DNA from: Dermanyssus gallinae
Taxonomy: Eukaryota; Arthropoda; Arachnida; Mesostigmata; Dermanyssidae
Reading direction: 5' to 3'
DNA: 64,000 nt
Assembly: GCA_003439945.1 (NCBI GenBank)
Contig: QVRM01001100.1
Span: 1-64,000, forward strand
A model generated the notes under the pieces. It saw nothing but the letters and a program-made list of their open reading frames with translations, made no database searches and had not been told where the DNA came from. The position numbers and the translations under genes were made by a program. Below, in pieces: positions 34,938 through 46,160 of this stretch. Each line of letters starts with the position of its first letter. Positions within the stretch are counted from its first letter, which is position 1.

Positions 34938-35036
34938 TCAATCATCATCATTGTATTTATAGAGGGTATGCACACTTTTCCGGAAAACTAAGCGGGCGTC
35001 GACCGCATAAATGATGGCGTTCAAGATTCCGAAGAC
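34938..35036 (-). CDS. MARVEL gene B, exon 4 (last coding exon)
   Basis: Minus strand: acceptor CTGTGTTTCAG, then 32 codons and a TGA stop at 34938-34940. It encodes helix 4 (VFGILNAIIYAVDARLVF) and a short cytoplasmic tail ending in YKYNDDD. It is homologous to gene A exon 4, with an extra 9-residue tail. The upstream intron of about 4.2 kb is phase 0 and holds a fold-back element, a SINE, an R1-like copy and a numt. Confidence 0.82.
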   Translation of the reverse strand, partial: VFGILNAIIYAVDARLVFRKSVHTLYKYNDDD

Positions 35037-35069
35037 CTGAAACACAGGCGTTATGAGAGGGTGCCCTAT

Positions 35070-35080
35070 ATATATATATG

Positions 35081-35126
<46 letters not shown>
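35070..35126. repeat. (TA)n microsatellite abutting fold-back element
   Basis: TA run with a TGTATG interruption, ending exactly at the left CAGGGT terminus of the fold-back element. Confidence 0.93.
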
Positions 35127-35129
<3 letters not shown>

Positions 35130-36213
35130 GGTCATTCATATCGTTATGTACTTATTTCGAGGTTTGGTAGAACTCGGCAAGAAAACAACTTTTCCCTTTA
35201 GGAAGGAGGACGCGAAGACGTTTTGTTTAGGAGAGAGAGAGCGAAATTTATAAAAGTAGTTATTCTGCTGCCTTTTTCTCCTACATAGTTGTGCAAAATC
35301 TACGTTTTGCGGGAGAACCAGTTAACGCTTGAAGGAACCGATTACACCGGCGTGTTTGGAGGAAAATTCTGCACAATGAAAGACATTTCACTAGCATGGG
35401 TAGCGACAAATGTTTCCATTACGACCAAAAATGTATGTCCAAAAGACCAGCCTCATGCAATAGCAAATTTAATGCCCACGGTTTTCTTACTAAAGTGATG
35501 GTGCTGCGTTACGTAGTTGTCCAGAGTAACTAAGCTTTTTCTATAGCCATATCGAAAGCGAAGGCATGCATACTTGCATAGGGTGTATGAGAAGGTTAGG
35601 TACATATTTTGAGGTTTGGTAGAACTCGGCAAGATAATCATTTTTCCTAGTGGAAGGAGGGGGCCGAAACGTCTTGGCAAAATTTTACGGCTCTGAACGT
35701 GAAAACTTGCACGTAAAACATAATAACTATGACTGTCGAAAAAGCTTAGTTACTTGACAACTACGTAACGCAACACCATCACTTTGGTACGAAAATTATG
35801 GGCATTCAATTTGCTATTGCGTGAGAATGGTCGTTTGGGCGTACATTTTTGATCGTAATGAAATGTTTTTACGATTTTTCATGAAAAAAGCATTAACGTA
35901 ACATATCGACTTTTTATGACTTTCTTTAATCTGGCCATTTGCTTTTCGCTACACAGGCTAGTAAAGTATTTTCCGTTGTGCAGAACTCCGAACACGCCGC
36001 TATAATCGGTTCCTTCATGCGTTAACTGGTTCTCCCGCAAACTTAGATTTCGCAAAACTATGTAGGAGAAAAAAAGCAAAATAACTACTTTTATAAACTT
36101 CACTCTCTTCTTAAACAAGATGTTTACGCGTCCTCCTTTCATTGGCAAACATTATTTTCTTGCCGAGTTCTACCAAACCTCGCAATAAGTACATAACAAT
36201 ATGAATGACCCTG
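35127..36213. mobile_element. fold-back (long inverted repeat) element, 1087 bp
   Basis: The left half (35127 to about 35560) and right half (about 35740-36213) are inverted copies over more than 400 bp with short indels. Both ends read CAGGGTCATTCATAT and are flanked by TA. Shared blocks include GAGGTTTGGTAGAACTCGGC, CGGGAGAACCAGTTAACGC, GGAACCGATTA and GATGGTG.TGCGTTACGTAG. The spacer (about 35590-35690) holds a third, partial copy of the left terminus in direct orientation. No transposase is encoded. The end motif resembles that of the 7437-9673 element, so the two may use related transposases. Confidence 0.88.
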
Positions 36214-36574
36214 TATGCTAAAAAATACTAACATAAACCAAGCTGGTACATAGTGGTGAGTATAATGATAATATATAGTTATAAATCAATAATTAGCAGA
36301 TGGCCATGATTTGTCTGATTATTGTAACGACTTTCGTACTTTCATTCTTATTAATTTTTTTACATAATAGCACCCAATATTTACAGATACAATGTTTGGC
36401 ACAGTGTGTGGTCAGCGTTTGTCATGCAGGCAGCGTTTAGATAAAGATTATGAATAGGAAACCTAATCACAATCTGATGATTTGTTCCACAAACATCGTT
36501 TTTTTAAAGAAAATAATAATTGCTTTTTGACGGTACAAATCAGTATCAATGTCGGCCATTTAGGAATCCGCCCA

Positions 36575-36760
36575 GACAATCTTCGAGCCTGGTGGCGCGC
36601 CTCTTGACTGGAGGAGACACATAGGTGCACGAGTTCGAGCCCGACCGTTACACATTTGTAATTATGGAGTCCTTTCGCAGGTCCCGTCGACTTTAAATGT
36701 TGGCTGAGGGTCAGCCCGAAAGTTTTTTAGACAAGAGAACATTTATTTATGTGTGTGTGT
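36575..36760 (+). mobile_element. tRNA-derived SINE, family S2, copy 1
   Basis: A tRNA-like head with GCCTGGTGGCGCGC (box-A region), GGAGACACATAGGTGC and GAGTTCGAGCCCG (box B), then a body with GGTCCCGTCGACTTTAAATG and TGGCTGAGGGTCAGCCCGAAAG, ending near a (GT)n stretch. The same order occurs at 49957-50150. Confidence 0.75.
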
Positions 36761-36765
36761 GTATG

Positions 36766-37018
36766 TCTAAGTCACACTCTTCTAAGGTGTCCGGCACTAG
36801 AGCAGGCTAGAGCCACAACAATTGCAAGACCCAGAGATAAACAGGCTGATGAGGGAGGCGGAAAAGAAGCAAATACCACCCTAGAGGAATCCGCAAGGAG
36901 TTCGTAGAGTACATATGCGGCACGACTTCTGAGTGGAAGCTGGGAGCAGCTATAGCTACGGAGGTAATACACGAGAAGGGAGTTTTGGGAAGAATCAGGA
37001 GAGCTAGCTTTCCGCCTA
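36766..37018 (+). pseudogene. R1-like element fragment 2, ORF2 end (5' piece)
   Basis: CACACTCTTCTAAGGTGTCC.. corresponds to the C-terminal finger (HTLLRCPALEQA), and the sequence runs on to GGCACGACTTCTGAGTGGAAG, GCTGGGAGCAGCTATAGCTAC and AGGAGAGCTAGCTTTCCGCCT. It is a frame-broken match to the end of the ORF2 at 42701-45754. It stops abruptly where mitochondrial sequence begins. Confidence 0.8.
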
Positions 37019-37242
37019 TTAATATTATAATAACATTTAAATGAATAGAACTTTTTTTATATGATGATAATAAATATTTTTAGAATTTTTGATCCTTCTA
37101 ATTACTTCCACATTTAAATTCAATTGATTAATCATATTTTTATACTTAAGCATAGTACCTTGTCAATACTGAATTATACCTAATCGCTATAGCTATTTAT
37201 TTTCTTTAATATTTTTTACTTTAAAAAAATAAATCAAGCCTA

Positions 37243-37283
<41 letters not shown>

Positions 37284-37560
37284 AATCAATATATTAATAT
37301 TTATTTAATAATAAACATTTTTATATATCATATATAACAACTACATAGGATTATTTCCATATACTTTTACATCAACAAGACATATCTGTATTACTATCCC
37401 TCTTGCATTAAGATTATGATTAGGTTTTTACTTATATAATCTTATTAATAAATTTAATACGCTAATAAGTCATATAATTCCTAATGAAACACCTATTATA
37501 TTAAGATTTTTTATTTGTATTATCGAAACCATTTCCATCCTATCACTGTACTAAAAGATC
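37019..37560 (+). pseudogene. atp6: numt: nuclear copy of mitochondrial atp6 (start and middle)
   Basis: In the invertebrate mitochondrial code the ATG at 37061 begins MMMMNIFSIFDPSN, the hallmark opening of ATP synthase subunit 6. After one inserted T (37103) the frame continues STFKFNWLIMFLYLSMVP and CQYWIMPNRYSYLF. After an (ATT)n expansion (37244-37281) and a further shift, NNYMGLFPYTFTSTSH, LALSLWLGFYLY, SHMIPNETPIML and IIETISIL follow (37336-37540), the conserved middle of atp6. Bases 37021-37060 may be the atp8 end. With the standard code there are many stops, so it cannot be expressed from the nucleus. It interrupts an R1-like fragment inside intron 3 of gene B. Confidence 0.93.
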
Positions 37561-37564
37561 ACAT

Positions 37565-37862
37565 AACTTAGGATGATACAGGTTCACATGTGTTATTGTC
37601 AAAATACGTCGGACGGTGGGGAACCCGTGAGTTACCCTGGCCAAGTGATATGAGTGGCACTCATCACTTCACCTGGTGGCTCATCGTACTGCTGCATGAA
37701 GTCATGGGCCATTCGAGAGTGAGGCTTTAGGGGTGAGGTGTGGTTAGTGCGTCGCATGGACTTAGCGGGCTAATATTCACCCGCTGGGCTCGAGATAAAA
37801 AGTGGGAGCTTTCTTGTTCCCTACTCGCAGCGATAATACACGAGTTGATTTCTAGCCTAACT
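37565..37862 (+). mobile_element. R1-like element fragment 2, 3' UTR piece
   Basis: It resumes the R1-like sequence after the numt: GATGATACAGGTTCACATGTG..AATACGTCGGACG, then GGGGAACCCGTGAGTTACCC, GGCCATTCGAGAGTGAGGC and TTCACCCGCTGGGCTCGAGA. Relative to the long copy about 25 bp at the junction are missing, so the mitochondrial piece replaced a short stretch of the element. Confidence 0.82.
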
Positions 37863-39233
37863 TTCTACGCATGGCGCCGATACTACACTGACGACGAGAT
37901 CTGTATACTCGAATGTTATATCGAATAAGATCAACATGATTAACATACGCAATGCCTTCACCGCATAGTGGCGCTTTTTGATTCGACTGGATAGGTCTGC
38001 AACAGAAAGGATAAATAGCATTGGGCTCTGATTGTCCTCTTATACGCCAGCTATTCTTACCTCTGTGCCAGTTCTTAGAAAAATATTAGATACATTTGTG
38101 TAGCACACATTAACCACTATGAGTTGCTTTACATGCTTGTTCCGAAAGTCGTCCGGTCTTTGGACTTTGTTATTCGGAAGTTGCAATATGGCTCCCACTA
38201 CTTCTGCAACACTAAAGTCGCTTTCAGTATAATTTTTCCATATACGTCTTTCTCCGACTATGAACTCGAGATAAGGGGCAACTTTTGTGAAACTGTATTG
38301 TATATGAGGAACTCAGGAAATGTATGGAACTCTATTATCTAAAGCTGAGCACATTATGTCACAATGTAAATGATGAATTATTGCAATTTTATGTCAAAAT
38401 AAATACTGAATATAAATGTGAATGATATAATTACTAGTCGTCGTGGCTATTTTCTAGTTATTGCGACGATATATAAAAGGCACCGCTCAAAATGGACGGC
38501 CACAAGACACTACGCACGTAGAGGTCATCTTAAATTGGCTATTTAACCCGTGGCGTCTTGAACTTGCAGTTCGAACGTGGCTCCTACGTTGGAAAATAAC
38601 AAAAGCCTATCGAAGTCCTTCCCCCTCAATTGTAGCGTCTACCTAGTTTATTCATATTATGGCCATAGGTGTCTGCAATTGTGCAACTTCTAGCGAATAT
38701 AAATCTATACATGTATGCACGAATACAATATGCTATCCTGTGGCCTGACTTAAAAACGTTTAAACTGTGGTAAATGGCAAAGCCAAACGCTTAGAAAAAA
38801 GGTGGACTCAAATCCGGCAGTGGTCGTTTTAAAATTTGTCGCAGGTGGTTTCTTAGGTTTAAATAAGTATTTATTAAGGTAATAAATAACAAGAACGCCC
38901 AATGCGCGCTTACAACGATCTCCGATTCTAGTATAGACCATCTATGTCAACTAACTGTTCCTTCTTATTGGCAAGCTTAGCTTGCACGTTTATAGCGTAA
39001 TTAAAAAGCCCTTTGCGATCTGCGAACTAATCGACGCACTGTCCATTGGTATGCAATCAGAAATAAATGTCGTTTTCCAGCTCGGTGCGCTCACTGTTCC
39101 TGTTTGAACTCGAGTGCATCATGCCGTGTCGATATGTACATGAACATCACGCGTCTTATCTTACAGCACCTAACAACTGCATGCCAAAAAACATGCCGTC
39201 TTTCATGCATAGTACATATAAAGAGCTGCTTAC
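37863..39233 (-). other. part of gene B intron 3, no further feature
   Basis: About 1.4 kb of AT-rich sequence between the R1-like fragment and exon 3. No coding signal or repeat family is recognised. Confidence 0.5.
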
Positions 39234-39338
39234 CCCGGCAGCTATAGGTATGCCGCCTTTGTCTTTGTAAAGCTCGCCGATGGTTGCCGCCGAACTTATC
39301 GTGTAGAATACGCTGGCTAATACGTTGTAGTTAAAATA
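39234..39338 (-). CDS. MARVEL gene B, exon 3
   Basis: A 105-bp minus-strand exon with acceptor TTGCTTACAG and donor GTAAGC, 35 codons, encoding helix 3 (YFNYNVLASVFYTISSAATI) and a loop ending in IPIAAG. Its length, phases and donor are identical to gene A exon 3, with about 45 percent identical residues by eye, so it is a diverged tandem paralog and not a recent duplicate. Confidence 0.85.
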
Positions 39339-42020
39339 CTGTAAGCAAACAACAAAGATTACAGCTAACGTTAGTGTTATTTCGTCCTACATCACAACGA
39401 TTGCAGAATAGATATATATATATATATATACGTATATATGTTTATCACTTCTAGTTACATTTCCTACTCTGCCACTGAAGTAATACCTTAAGTATCCCAA
39501 TCATGTAGGTTAGGGGGTCACCAGGTTTTTAGTGATTTTGAGAGTCACACACTACCTAGACCAAAGGGTGTGCGTTACGCATTTTTGTCCTGACCCCTGT
39601 AAAGAAAAGCTACAATTCCTACTAATATTTGCATATATATATATATATATATAATATATATATGGCCTATATATATATATATATATACAAATCGCACTTG
39701 GGCCTTAACGTTGTGGTCGGGATGGCGCGGCTCACCGAAATTACATTGCCTCGTCTTGTAGCGAAGGACACCATCAGGCACTCGATTTACGATGACACAG
39801 CATGTAGTTTTATTCTAAACTCCCTTCTAAACAAAACAAAAATCGATCATCAACATGTAGATTTCTTCTTTCATCAAAAAAATCTATCAATCAACATGCA
39901 GATTTCTTCTTAACTCCCTTCTAAACAAAAAAAACATCTATCTAACAGCAATAGTGCTTGCGAGGGAGGCGAAGCCGAAGGAGTTGATGGTGGTATGGAG
40001 TTTACGGATTAATCGTTGTATGCCGCATGGAGCCGTATTTCTTCAGTGAAGTCCCACGGCTTAAGCACATATCTCATACGATCATCGTTCGGTTCACGCA
40101 TCCACTAAAAAACATCTGCACAATTGCAGATATTGTGTGCAGTGTGCGATAAAATCGAAGTGCTGGTTCGCGTTGAAAGCTTTTGCCCGCTCCTCTCATC
40201 CAGGCCACCTGAGACAGATGGACGGACCACCCGTCGTACCGCACTCTACCCAGAACAGACACAGCAGTAGACGACAAAACCTCGAATCTCAAATCGAACC
40301 TAGCGAATCTACTACTAAGCAACAGCCGGAGCCTGTTGGCATGTCGACATAAGATCTTGTGAAGAGAACATTTGAGCCTTTAGTGCGGCCGTGAGAGGTA
40401 AGCCCACCTCCCCCCTTCCGCCCGCTCCCTGGCGGCGAGCATTGGAGTGTCATCTTTTACAAGCTCAAGAGTACCGAAATACGTTTTAGTTTTAGTAGGT
40501 GTATCCTTTGTTGCGCTCGAGGAAATACTATTCTGCCTACTACTACTACGAGAGAGATAACTTGTTAATTCGAGTTCATAGATACGCTGCGACTGCAATT
40601 TCTTCGACCATCCGCGTGACCCGCGTGTCACCTAATTTCGATATTTGGCGCATTATCCCCATTTCGGCAAACTTCTTGATAGGGACAAAAGATTCCTCAC
40701 GAATGCAGTGAACCACTAGGAGCGTCGCTCTCTGTTACCACATTATCTGGGGAGGTTTTCTTTCGGGTGCGGAGCGCGCACCCCTGCGCAGTGTTTTAGG
40801 TACGACGCGAACAGCGACAACATCGAACCTTCACGATATCGACCTAAACGTCATTTTGATTTGGGTCGCCTCGCTTCAGCTGGCGCAGAAGCGCCTCAGC
40901 TGCGATGATACTCACCGACGAGTGACCCTTAAGCCATGCTTTTCTAGCCTTTCAAATAATTGAATTTGGTTTTTCTTGTAAATGACCCGTTTTGCACTGA
41001 AACAAATGCAAATGTCCTAACCGGTGACTTCTAGATAATCGCTACTGATCGGACACCAACTAAGGATCGCCGCTTTGTCATTCTTCATGTACCGTTTGTG
41101 CTTTGCTTGGCAATCTACCGTTGGGCACAGCAGGACGGCCATGTATGCAATGCCAGTTCGATCCGGCAAAGGCAAGACAGTGCTTGTCATTATGATTGCT
41201 TATTTACATACAATCGGAAGGCATAATCCGAATTGCTTAAAAGGTCACGCTATCATACCCGAAAAGCAATACGGCTTCAGCAATCAGCGAGTTTTAAAGC
41301 GACGGATCATCTGTTGTAATACAGAAGTTGTCGTTTGTTTCTTTTGGGCAGTGCTGGGACTCTTCGATCTAAAAACTAGCCAGCAGATGGATTTGCTGGA
41401 CAACATTAAGCCGGCATTCCGAAATCAAACGCTAGGCTGTCATTCCTCAGGCAAGAGTCGCCCAGTATATCTTTTGACAGAACATACGATAGCCGATATT
41501 GATCCGGAGTTCTTCATGCCTGAAGTAATGACGTCATGAAAAGGGTTATGGGGCTACCCAATTCTTTCACGAATAGAATAGTTCTTAAAAGAGGTCAGCT
41601 AATGATACATGAACTACAACTACGATGGAGTTTACCTAGAACAAAAACGTTTAGGACCTACTCAATAAAGTAAAATTAAGGCAAATTGACATAGTAATAT
41701 ATACTAGGGTAACGATAAGAAGTGCTGCCTGGCGAGCAGCCCGATATGAGAGTAGAAATCTAACTGCGACTTTTGCAACCCACGTGTTTTATCATGTGAT
41801 ATTTAGCACGAAAGAAGTCCATGATCCTCAGTGTGACAAACACCACGTCGCAGCATGTCCAGCAGTTCAGTCAATAGCTGCACTAGCAAGATGAGAAAAG
41901 ATCCAGTAATGTAAATAAAGCACAAGTTGTGTCTGATGTACATATTTATAATTCACCCAACCTGGTTGTTAATAATAGTAATAATGAATAACAACGTCTG
42001 GCAAAACTTCCTCGTAGCAT
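39339..42020 (-). other. part of gene B intron 2, no supported gene
   Basis: Contains (TA)n at 39638-39687, a tandem TTCTTCTTAACTCCCTTCTAA-like duplication near 39815-39930 and a GC hairpin (CAGCTGGCGC..GCGCCTCAGCTG) near 40878. A 154-codon plus frame at 41075-41539 includes IIPEKQYGFSNQR, which faintly recalls an RT block, but nothing else supports it. Confidence 0.5.
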
Positions 42021-42700
42021 TAGACACTATCCGGATTTTTTTTGGCCAACACTCTGGGATATGGTCAAGCTCGGTGAGAAAATGTTTGCCAATGAACAGA
42101 AAGAGCGGAAATGCTTCCTATAAGAGTGAGATGATTTTTTATGAACTTTTCAGAATTGTGATTTTAGTGGTGGCTGTCCCGACATGCGATTACAAAATGC
42201 AATATATCTATTGTGATATTAAGAAGAGTTTGCAAAATTATAATTTTATGTTTGCATGTTTGAACTTTCACGCCCAGGTCCTCAACATTTTTCCATTACG
42301 CGTGCACAACCAATACGCCCATGACGAACGCACATCTTAAGTGAATCATTTTGGTATCAAATTGGTGAAGCTGACGTCTGTGGTTGCAAAGTAACTCAAA
42401 TCTCCCGATGGCCATATCGGGTGTGAATGCATGCGTGCAGCTTTTTTTTATTTTTTTTATGTAGGAGGGTTAAATACTTTTACGTACAAGTGCCACGAGT
42501 AGAAAATGAGAAGGTTCCACTTTCCATTCGAGCAGTGTGGGACTCGACCCCAGCGGATGGGTGTTAGCCCGCTGAGACCCATACCCACTAAACGCACCTC
42601 GCCCCTTAAGCTTCACTCTCTGATGGCCCAGATCTCCATAGAACAGTACTATGGGCCATCAGGAGAAGTGGCGAGTGCCACTTGGATAATTTGGCCGGGG

Positions 42701-45700
42701 TCACTCACGGGTTTCCCCAACGTTCGACGTGTCTTGTACTAACACCTGCAAAGCCGCATCATTCGGACTAACGTGATTTTCTAGTGCAGTAGCCGGAAAT
42801 CTTGCTCTCCTGAGCTTTCCCAGGGTTCCTTTCTCTTTCATTACCTCCGTAGCCATAGCTGCTCCTAGCTTCCACCCAGAAGTGCCGCATATGTAGTCTA
42901 CGAACTCCTTAAGGGTTCCTCTGGGGGGATCTGGAATATTTGCTCCTCTTCCGTCTCCCTCATTGGTCCATTTGTTCCTGAGTTTTGCAATTGCTGTAGC
43001 TCTAGCCTGTTCCAGTGCCTGGGACCTTAGAAGAGTGTGAGTCGAGTCATCCTCCGTTCCCTCTTGGCAATAAACGCAGCTCGATGAGGGAGCTTTTCCG
43101 ATTCGAGAGAGGTATGTCGGAAAGTCCCCATGTCCCGTGAGGATCTGCGTGAGATAATGGTTCAGTTCTCCCCCCGGCAGCTCAATCCATTGTTTGATAT
43201 TTGGAATGAAAGATCGAAGGGTGTGCCCCGGTGCTCCAGAAGGAATGGAGTCCCATTTGGCTTGCCATGCTTCCATTGTCTTCTCTCTCTCTACTTCCTT
43301 ACTGCTGCTCGAGCTGTTTTCCCAGAGTTTTTGCCTTTCCTCCACCTTTAGATCCCAGGGAAGAGCTCCGGCCAGCACGAGAGCAGCGTTTGTGCTAACG
43401 GTGCGATACGCCTGGATAATCCTGAGAGCCGCCACTCTCTGAGTGCTTCCAAGGATCCCTCTCGCTTTCTTTGTTTTCAAAGAAGCCTTGAGCCAGACTG
43501 GGGACCCGTATAGCGCTATAGATTCGGCCACTGACATCAGCAATCTACGCCTGCATTCTCTTGGTCCGTGAATGTTTGGTAGAATTCTTGCAATTGCGTT
43601 AGCCGCCTTGGCCGCCTTTGCCGAGGTTATCTTCAGGTGGCTGAGGCCCGTCAGGCTCTTGTCCAAGCGGATCCCCAAGTACCGGGCCTCCTTGACTTGC
43701 TTTATTTGCTGTCCTGCCAGGTATAGTCTGATGGGACTCACCTTCTTCCGTCCCGTTAGCAGTATAGCCTCGCTTTTCTCCGGAGCGATTGCTAGGCCGG
43801 CTTCGTCCATCCATCTTCTCGTAGACTCTAGTGTTTTATTTGCATTAAGTTCCAATTCTTCTGCAGTCTTTGCCTGAACTGTGATAGCCAGATCATCCGC
43901 GTACGCGATCATCTCTACTCCTTGTGGAAGGTTATCCTGGCAGAGTACGCCATCGTACGCTAGGTTCCAGAGCAGGGGACCTAGGATCGAGCCCTGTGGA
44001 ACTCCTGCTGTCATTGATAATTCCACTTCACCGTTGAAAACAGTTCGGTCCTCCAGGTATCCTGAGATGACTTTGATAAGATAATGTGGGACTTTTTTCC
44101 TCACTAGCGTGTCCAGTATTGTCCTCCACGGGAGGCTGTTAAAGGCGTTCCTGACATCTAGAAGTATTGCCAGGAACAGTTTTCTGGTGCATATGGTTGA
44201 ACTATGTAAAAGGTCAGCCTTGTCCGTAACTCGATGGACAGCAGTGAGAACTGACCGTTTTTTTCCGAATCCATATTGGGAGTCCGAAAGGAGTCCGTTT
44301 TCCTCTAGAAAGGTCCTGAGCCTTTCTTCAATGATTGCCTCGTACCCTTTCGCCAGGGTATTCAGTAGACAGATAGGCCTGAATCCTCCGTTGTCTTTGG
44401 GGATAAGGACAACCTCAGCTTGTTTCCAGTTTGCAGGTATTGTTCCCTTTCTGGTCGCTGCAGTGAACACCTGTGCAACCAGATCCGGATATTCCTTAAA
44501 TAGTACTTTGACTGCCAGGGACGGGATGCAGTCTGGTCCTGGAGCCTTTCCCGGCCTAAGTCTCGCCGCAGCCTTGAGTACCTCTGCTACCGATATCGCT
44601 GGGGGCTCGTCCCCTTCTCCTGTGGGTGCCTCTGGTGTGTTATATTGCTCCCTGTCAAAGCGAGCGTGTTTTGGGAAGAGTATGTTCAAAGCCTGGCTGA
44701 TTTGCTCCTTTGTGAGCACAGCCCTGGGCTTTCGTGCGTTACTCCCTTTTATTATCTTGTAGGGCTTCCCCCAAGGATCGCCATCAATTTCCTTGAGAAG
44801 GTTCCGCCATCTAATTGTCTTGCTATCAATAATTGCTTGCTTCAATTTGACTCTACATTTTCGATAGTTAACCAAAGCTTGAGCTTCATCCTCTAGGGTC
44901 TTGTGTGGCTTTTTTAGTTTACGCCTTGCTCTGTTGCAGTCAGACCTCTTTTGCGCAATGGTCGTGTTCCACCAGTAGTTTGGCTGTAAGTTCGCCCGCT
45001 TTGGATGTATGGGCTTCGTAGCTCGAGCACATGCCGTTATTAGAAGCTCTTGCAGCTCCTCTGGAGTTTGGGGTAGTCCAGTGTCGGCGATTGCATTGCT
45101 GATTTCTGTTCTAAAGGATTTCTCATCGGATATCCTGTAGCGAGCTTTATTGCTTGCAAGTGGCCTGGGTGTCCGCGCCTTTACTGTGAACTCTATGCAG
45201 TAGTGATCGCTGAGGTTTTCTTCTTCAGTGAGGACTTTCCAACCCGTTATTTTACAAGCCAGCGTATCATCGCAAAGCGTTAAGTCAATATGAGAGTATT
45301 GGCCTGCCCTGTGAAAAGTAGGTTCCTTGCCTTTGTTCTGTACGTATATGTCATGACTAGCTGCCCAATCGAGTAAGGTTCTTCCTCTTGTATCCGTTTT
45401 CTTTGATCCCCATGTTTCACTTGCTGCATTAAAGTCGCCCGTGAGTAGGGTTCCCAATCATTTACTGGTGTCGCGTACTAAGTCTCCGAGCTCAATAAGA
45501 AACCTTTCATATTCCTCCTGTGAGCAGTTCGGGCTGATGTAGCATGAGTACAGTCTCCACTTGTTGGCTACGTCCACCCACACGTATCCTGCTCCTTTTC
45601 CGTGTTTGGTTATTGTTAGGGAGCCGGTGTTAATGATAGCAGCGTTAAGCGTTAGATCATTGTACCAACCTGCTCGTGTGCTTGCTCTACTTTTATTTGG

Positions 45701-45754
45701 TTCACTGATAGAAACGAGGCTTGCGTTGCGTCTAGCTGCTATTTCCTCTAGCAT
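42701..45754 (-). pseudogene. ORF2 of R1-like element: APE endonuclease and reverse transcriptase (one stop, one shift)
   Basis: Two abutting frames in the same phase (45754-45458 and 45457-42701) are separated only by a TGA at 45458-45460. Endonuclease blocks: ISEPNKSR, SCYISPNCS, TGDFNAAS, YSHIDLTLCD and LSDHYCIEF. RT: KAPGPDCIP, LAILLDVRNAFNSLPW (motif A), TAGVPQGSILGPLLWN (motif B) and MIAYADDLAI (motif C), then the thumb with EKSEAILLTG and YLGIRLDKSL. The C-terminal finger is CVYC..TH with its last Cys changed to Ser, unlike the other copies (LLKC or LLRC). The ORF2 N-terminus (VIQVNCNRSRLAP) is joined by a frameshift near 45760. The stop shifts the verdict to pseudogene, but only two or three changes separate it from an open ORF2. 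Confidence 0.92.
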
Positions 45755-45943
45755 GTCGGCGCTAGTCTGCTCCTATTACAGTTAACTTGAATTACATTGG
45801 TCTCTATTTTTATTGGTTGGCAAGGGTTTGTCCGTCCGTGCCTTGAAACCGAGCGGCTCCTCGAGCACCCTGTTCCGTCCATCCCTCTAAGTTTGTCCTG
45901 CTCCGGCGAGCGTCCTTCCTTGAAGCTTTTTTCTGCTCCGCAG

Positions 45944-46145
45944 TCAGTTGCTCTCCTTTTTCTGCTTGTGGGGAGATTTGCTGGTCTCTGTCTCCTGAGC
46001 GGCCGACTCAGTTTTGCCACTTCTATTAGCTTGTGCCGCCTGCTTGGCCGCATATATTGCTTGTTTCCGTTCCGTCAAAATTCGGAGGTAGCTGGGGCAT
46101 GCAGTAAATCTGGCGCGGTGACCTACATTTCCACAAACGTAACAC
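45944..46145 (-). pseudogene. ORF1 C-terminal fragment of R1-like element (CCHC finger)
   Basis: Begins within the 5'-truncated border and encodes CYVCGNVGHRARFTAC, a CX2CX4HX6C knuckle like the last of the three found in R1/jockey-type ORF1 proteins, then a Lys/Gln-rich tail ending KQKKESN. Upstream knuckles are absent because the element is truncated; residues in the open frame beyond 46145 belong to the host transposon. Confidence 0.8.
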
Positions 46146-46160
46146 TGCATGCGTGCAGCT

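Larger units (their letters stand above)
42443..46145 (-). mobile_element. R1-like non-LTR retrotransposon, long copy
   Basis: A minus-strand element of 3.7 kb with order ORF1 end (CCHC finger), ORF2 (APE endonuclease, RT, C-terminal finger), 3' UTR and A-rich tail (complement of CTTTTTTTTATTTTTTTTA at 42441). A 15-bp direct duplication, TGCATGCGTGCAGCT, sits at both borders (42428-42442 and 46146-46160), the target site duplication. The 5' truncation falls just at the ORF1 finger. This is the family's best copy in the window; the fragments at 32078, 36766/37565 and 56873/59897 are the same family or close subfamilies. It lies in intron 2 of gene B. Confidence 0.92.

Noticed and set aside
41075..41539. 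154-codon plus frame with IIPEKQYGFSNQR
   Set aside because: One RT-like phrase only; the remainder has no RT motif, and it lies in an intron of gene B.
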